DNA from: Euryarchaeota archaeon UBA229
Lineage (GTDB): Archaea > Thermoplasmatota > Poseidoniia > Poseidoniales > Poseidoniaceae
Length of the DNA: 12,551 bases
Direction of reading: 5' to 3'
Assembly (NCBI GenBank): GCA_002505355.1
Contig: DAUW01000080.1
Location: forward strand, 6,613 to 19,163
Each line of letters begins with the position of its first letter. Position 1 is the first letter of the stretch. The notes beneath the pieces were generated by a model. That model did no database searches. It was not told the DNA's origin and saw nothing but the letters and a program-made list of their open reading frames with translations. Below, in pieces: positions 11,971 through 12,551 of the stretch. The position numbers and the translations under genes were made by a program.

Positions 11971-12551
11971 TCAAAATGGATTTTTGGGCTGTTCTTGGTC
12001 CCAAAATCCGCTTTCCTCTGGTTGTTCGACCTTGGTCTGTGGTTGAACGGGTATATCAGCATAGGATTTTTCCATGGTAGGTTGCGTCATCATAGTCTGG
12101 TTAGGTTGGTATGCAGCGTTGTTGACCGGCATGCCGTTGTTCTGGACAATAACTTGTTTTTCATTGTTAACCAACGATCCTAGTACTAATCCAAAAATAA
12201 TTATGAATATACCACAGCAAACTCCGAGAAAGCCAGTAAAGCTCTGTGCGGCACCAAAAATTCCTTCTCCAATTCCCTCGAATACATCTTCTATCATTTC
12301 ATCATCATAAGTAACCCAAACTTCTGTATTTGATTCAAAAGACATATCTCCAGCATAGCATGCTAGGCAGGCTCTACCAACTTTTATCAGGCCATCAGTA
12401 GATTTACTATTATCCTTATTGTTTTCATTTACCTCACAATTATCGTCGTTTACTTCATAATAGAAATCACCATTTTTCCCTTCATCCCAGTCGCGGTTAG
12501 TTGCCGGGTTTTCGATAATGGTAATCTCTGTAGTTTCACAATGATCCCAGA
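11971..12551 (-). CDS. Single-pass membrane protein, partial (N-terminal part outside window)
   Basis: The ATG at 12345 gives 124 residues, but the frame stays open through every codon to the right edge: 68 more codons without a stop and without any ATG, GTG or TTG. The extra stretch reads like real protein (ITIIENPATNRDWDEG, then FYYEVNDDNCEV), rich in Asp, Asn and Glu with several Cys, as in secreted domains. I therefore call one gene running out of the window. The visible part is an N-side, probably extracellular region with Cys, then one strong membrane helix (GFLGVCCGIFIIIFGLVLGS, following 12345 by about 37 residues), then a Gln/Pro/Asn-rich tail ending SGFWDQEQPKNPF, likely cytoplasmic and disordered. 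The family is unknown. Its stop codon abuts that of the convergent gene at 11970. Confidence 0.7.
   Translation of the reverse strand, partial: WDHCETTEITIIENPATNRDWDEGKNGDFYYEVNDDNCEVNENNKDNSKSTDGLIKVGRACLACYAGDMSFESNTEVWVTYDDEMIEDVFEGIGEGIFGAAQSFTGFLGVCCGIFIIIFGLVLGSLVNNEKQVIVQNNGMPVNNAAYQPNQTMMTQPTMEKSYADIPVQPQTKVEQPEESGFWDQEQPKNPF

Overview
The window looks like a piece of a planktonic archaeal genome, most plausibly Marine Group II Euryarchaeota (Ca. Poseidoniales) or a close relative. That placement is an inference. It rests on TATAAG boxes exactly 27 bases upstream of start codons with little or no 5' leader, ATG/GTG/TTG starts without clear Shine-Dalgarno sequences, an archaeal-type JAMM metalloprotease, acidic lineage-type proteins ending in Trp/Tyr-rich tails, and a large surface protein with thrombospondin type 3 (TSP3) repeats and a C-terminal membrane anchor. 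Base composition is moderate. I see no insertion sequences, integrases, tRNAs, rRNAs or CRISPR arrays. The region is ordinary compact chromosome, and no gap between genes exceeds about 110 bases.

Layout: (1) 1-716, plus strand: the 3' end of an ABC transporter ATPase with an added zinc-ribbon tail, then a DUF3817 membrane protein 2 bases later. (2) 717-1991: a ChrR-like cupin (minus) diverging from an unrecognised multi-pass membrane protein (plus). (3) 2063-3290, plus: 2,3-bisphosphoglycerate-dependent phosphoglycerate mutase, whose usable start codon is problematic, then a membrane-anchored DUF1499 protein. (4) 3273-4019, minus: a JAMM/Mov34 metalloprotease with an intact catalytic signature. 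(5) 4110-4811, plus: an acidic unknown protein. (6) 4896-8158, plus: a 925-residue RND/MMPL (HAE3-type) exporter followed 2 bases later by an ABA4-like (DUF4281) membrane protein. (7) 8181-11970, plus: a 964-residue surface protein combining TSP3 repeats, an FSH1-like alpha/beta hydrolase and a YHYH domain, then a SCO1/SenC lipoprotein and a small membrane protein. (8) 11971 to the right edge, minus: a membrane protein whose N-terminal, probably extracellular, part continues out of the window without a start codon in view.

Two gene groups suggest joint functions. The exporter and the ABA4-like protein form a tight pair that may act on isoprenoid, carotenoid or membrane-lipid substrates. The YHYH/hydrolase surface protein, the SCO copper/thiol-redox lipoprotein and the small membrane protein form an apparent extracytoplasmic module that may handle metal or redox chemistry. 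Both are inferences from domains and spacing. All three convergent gene pairs abut or overlap with no intergenic space.
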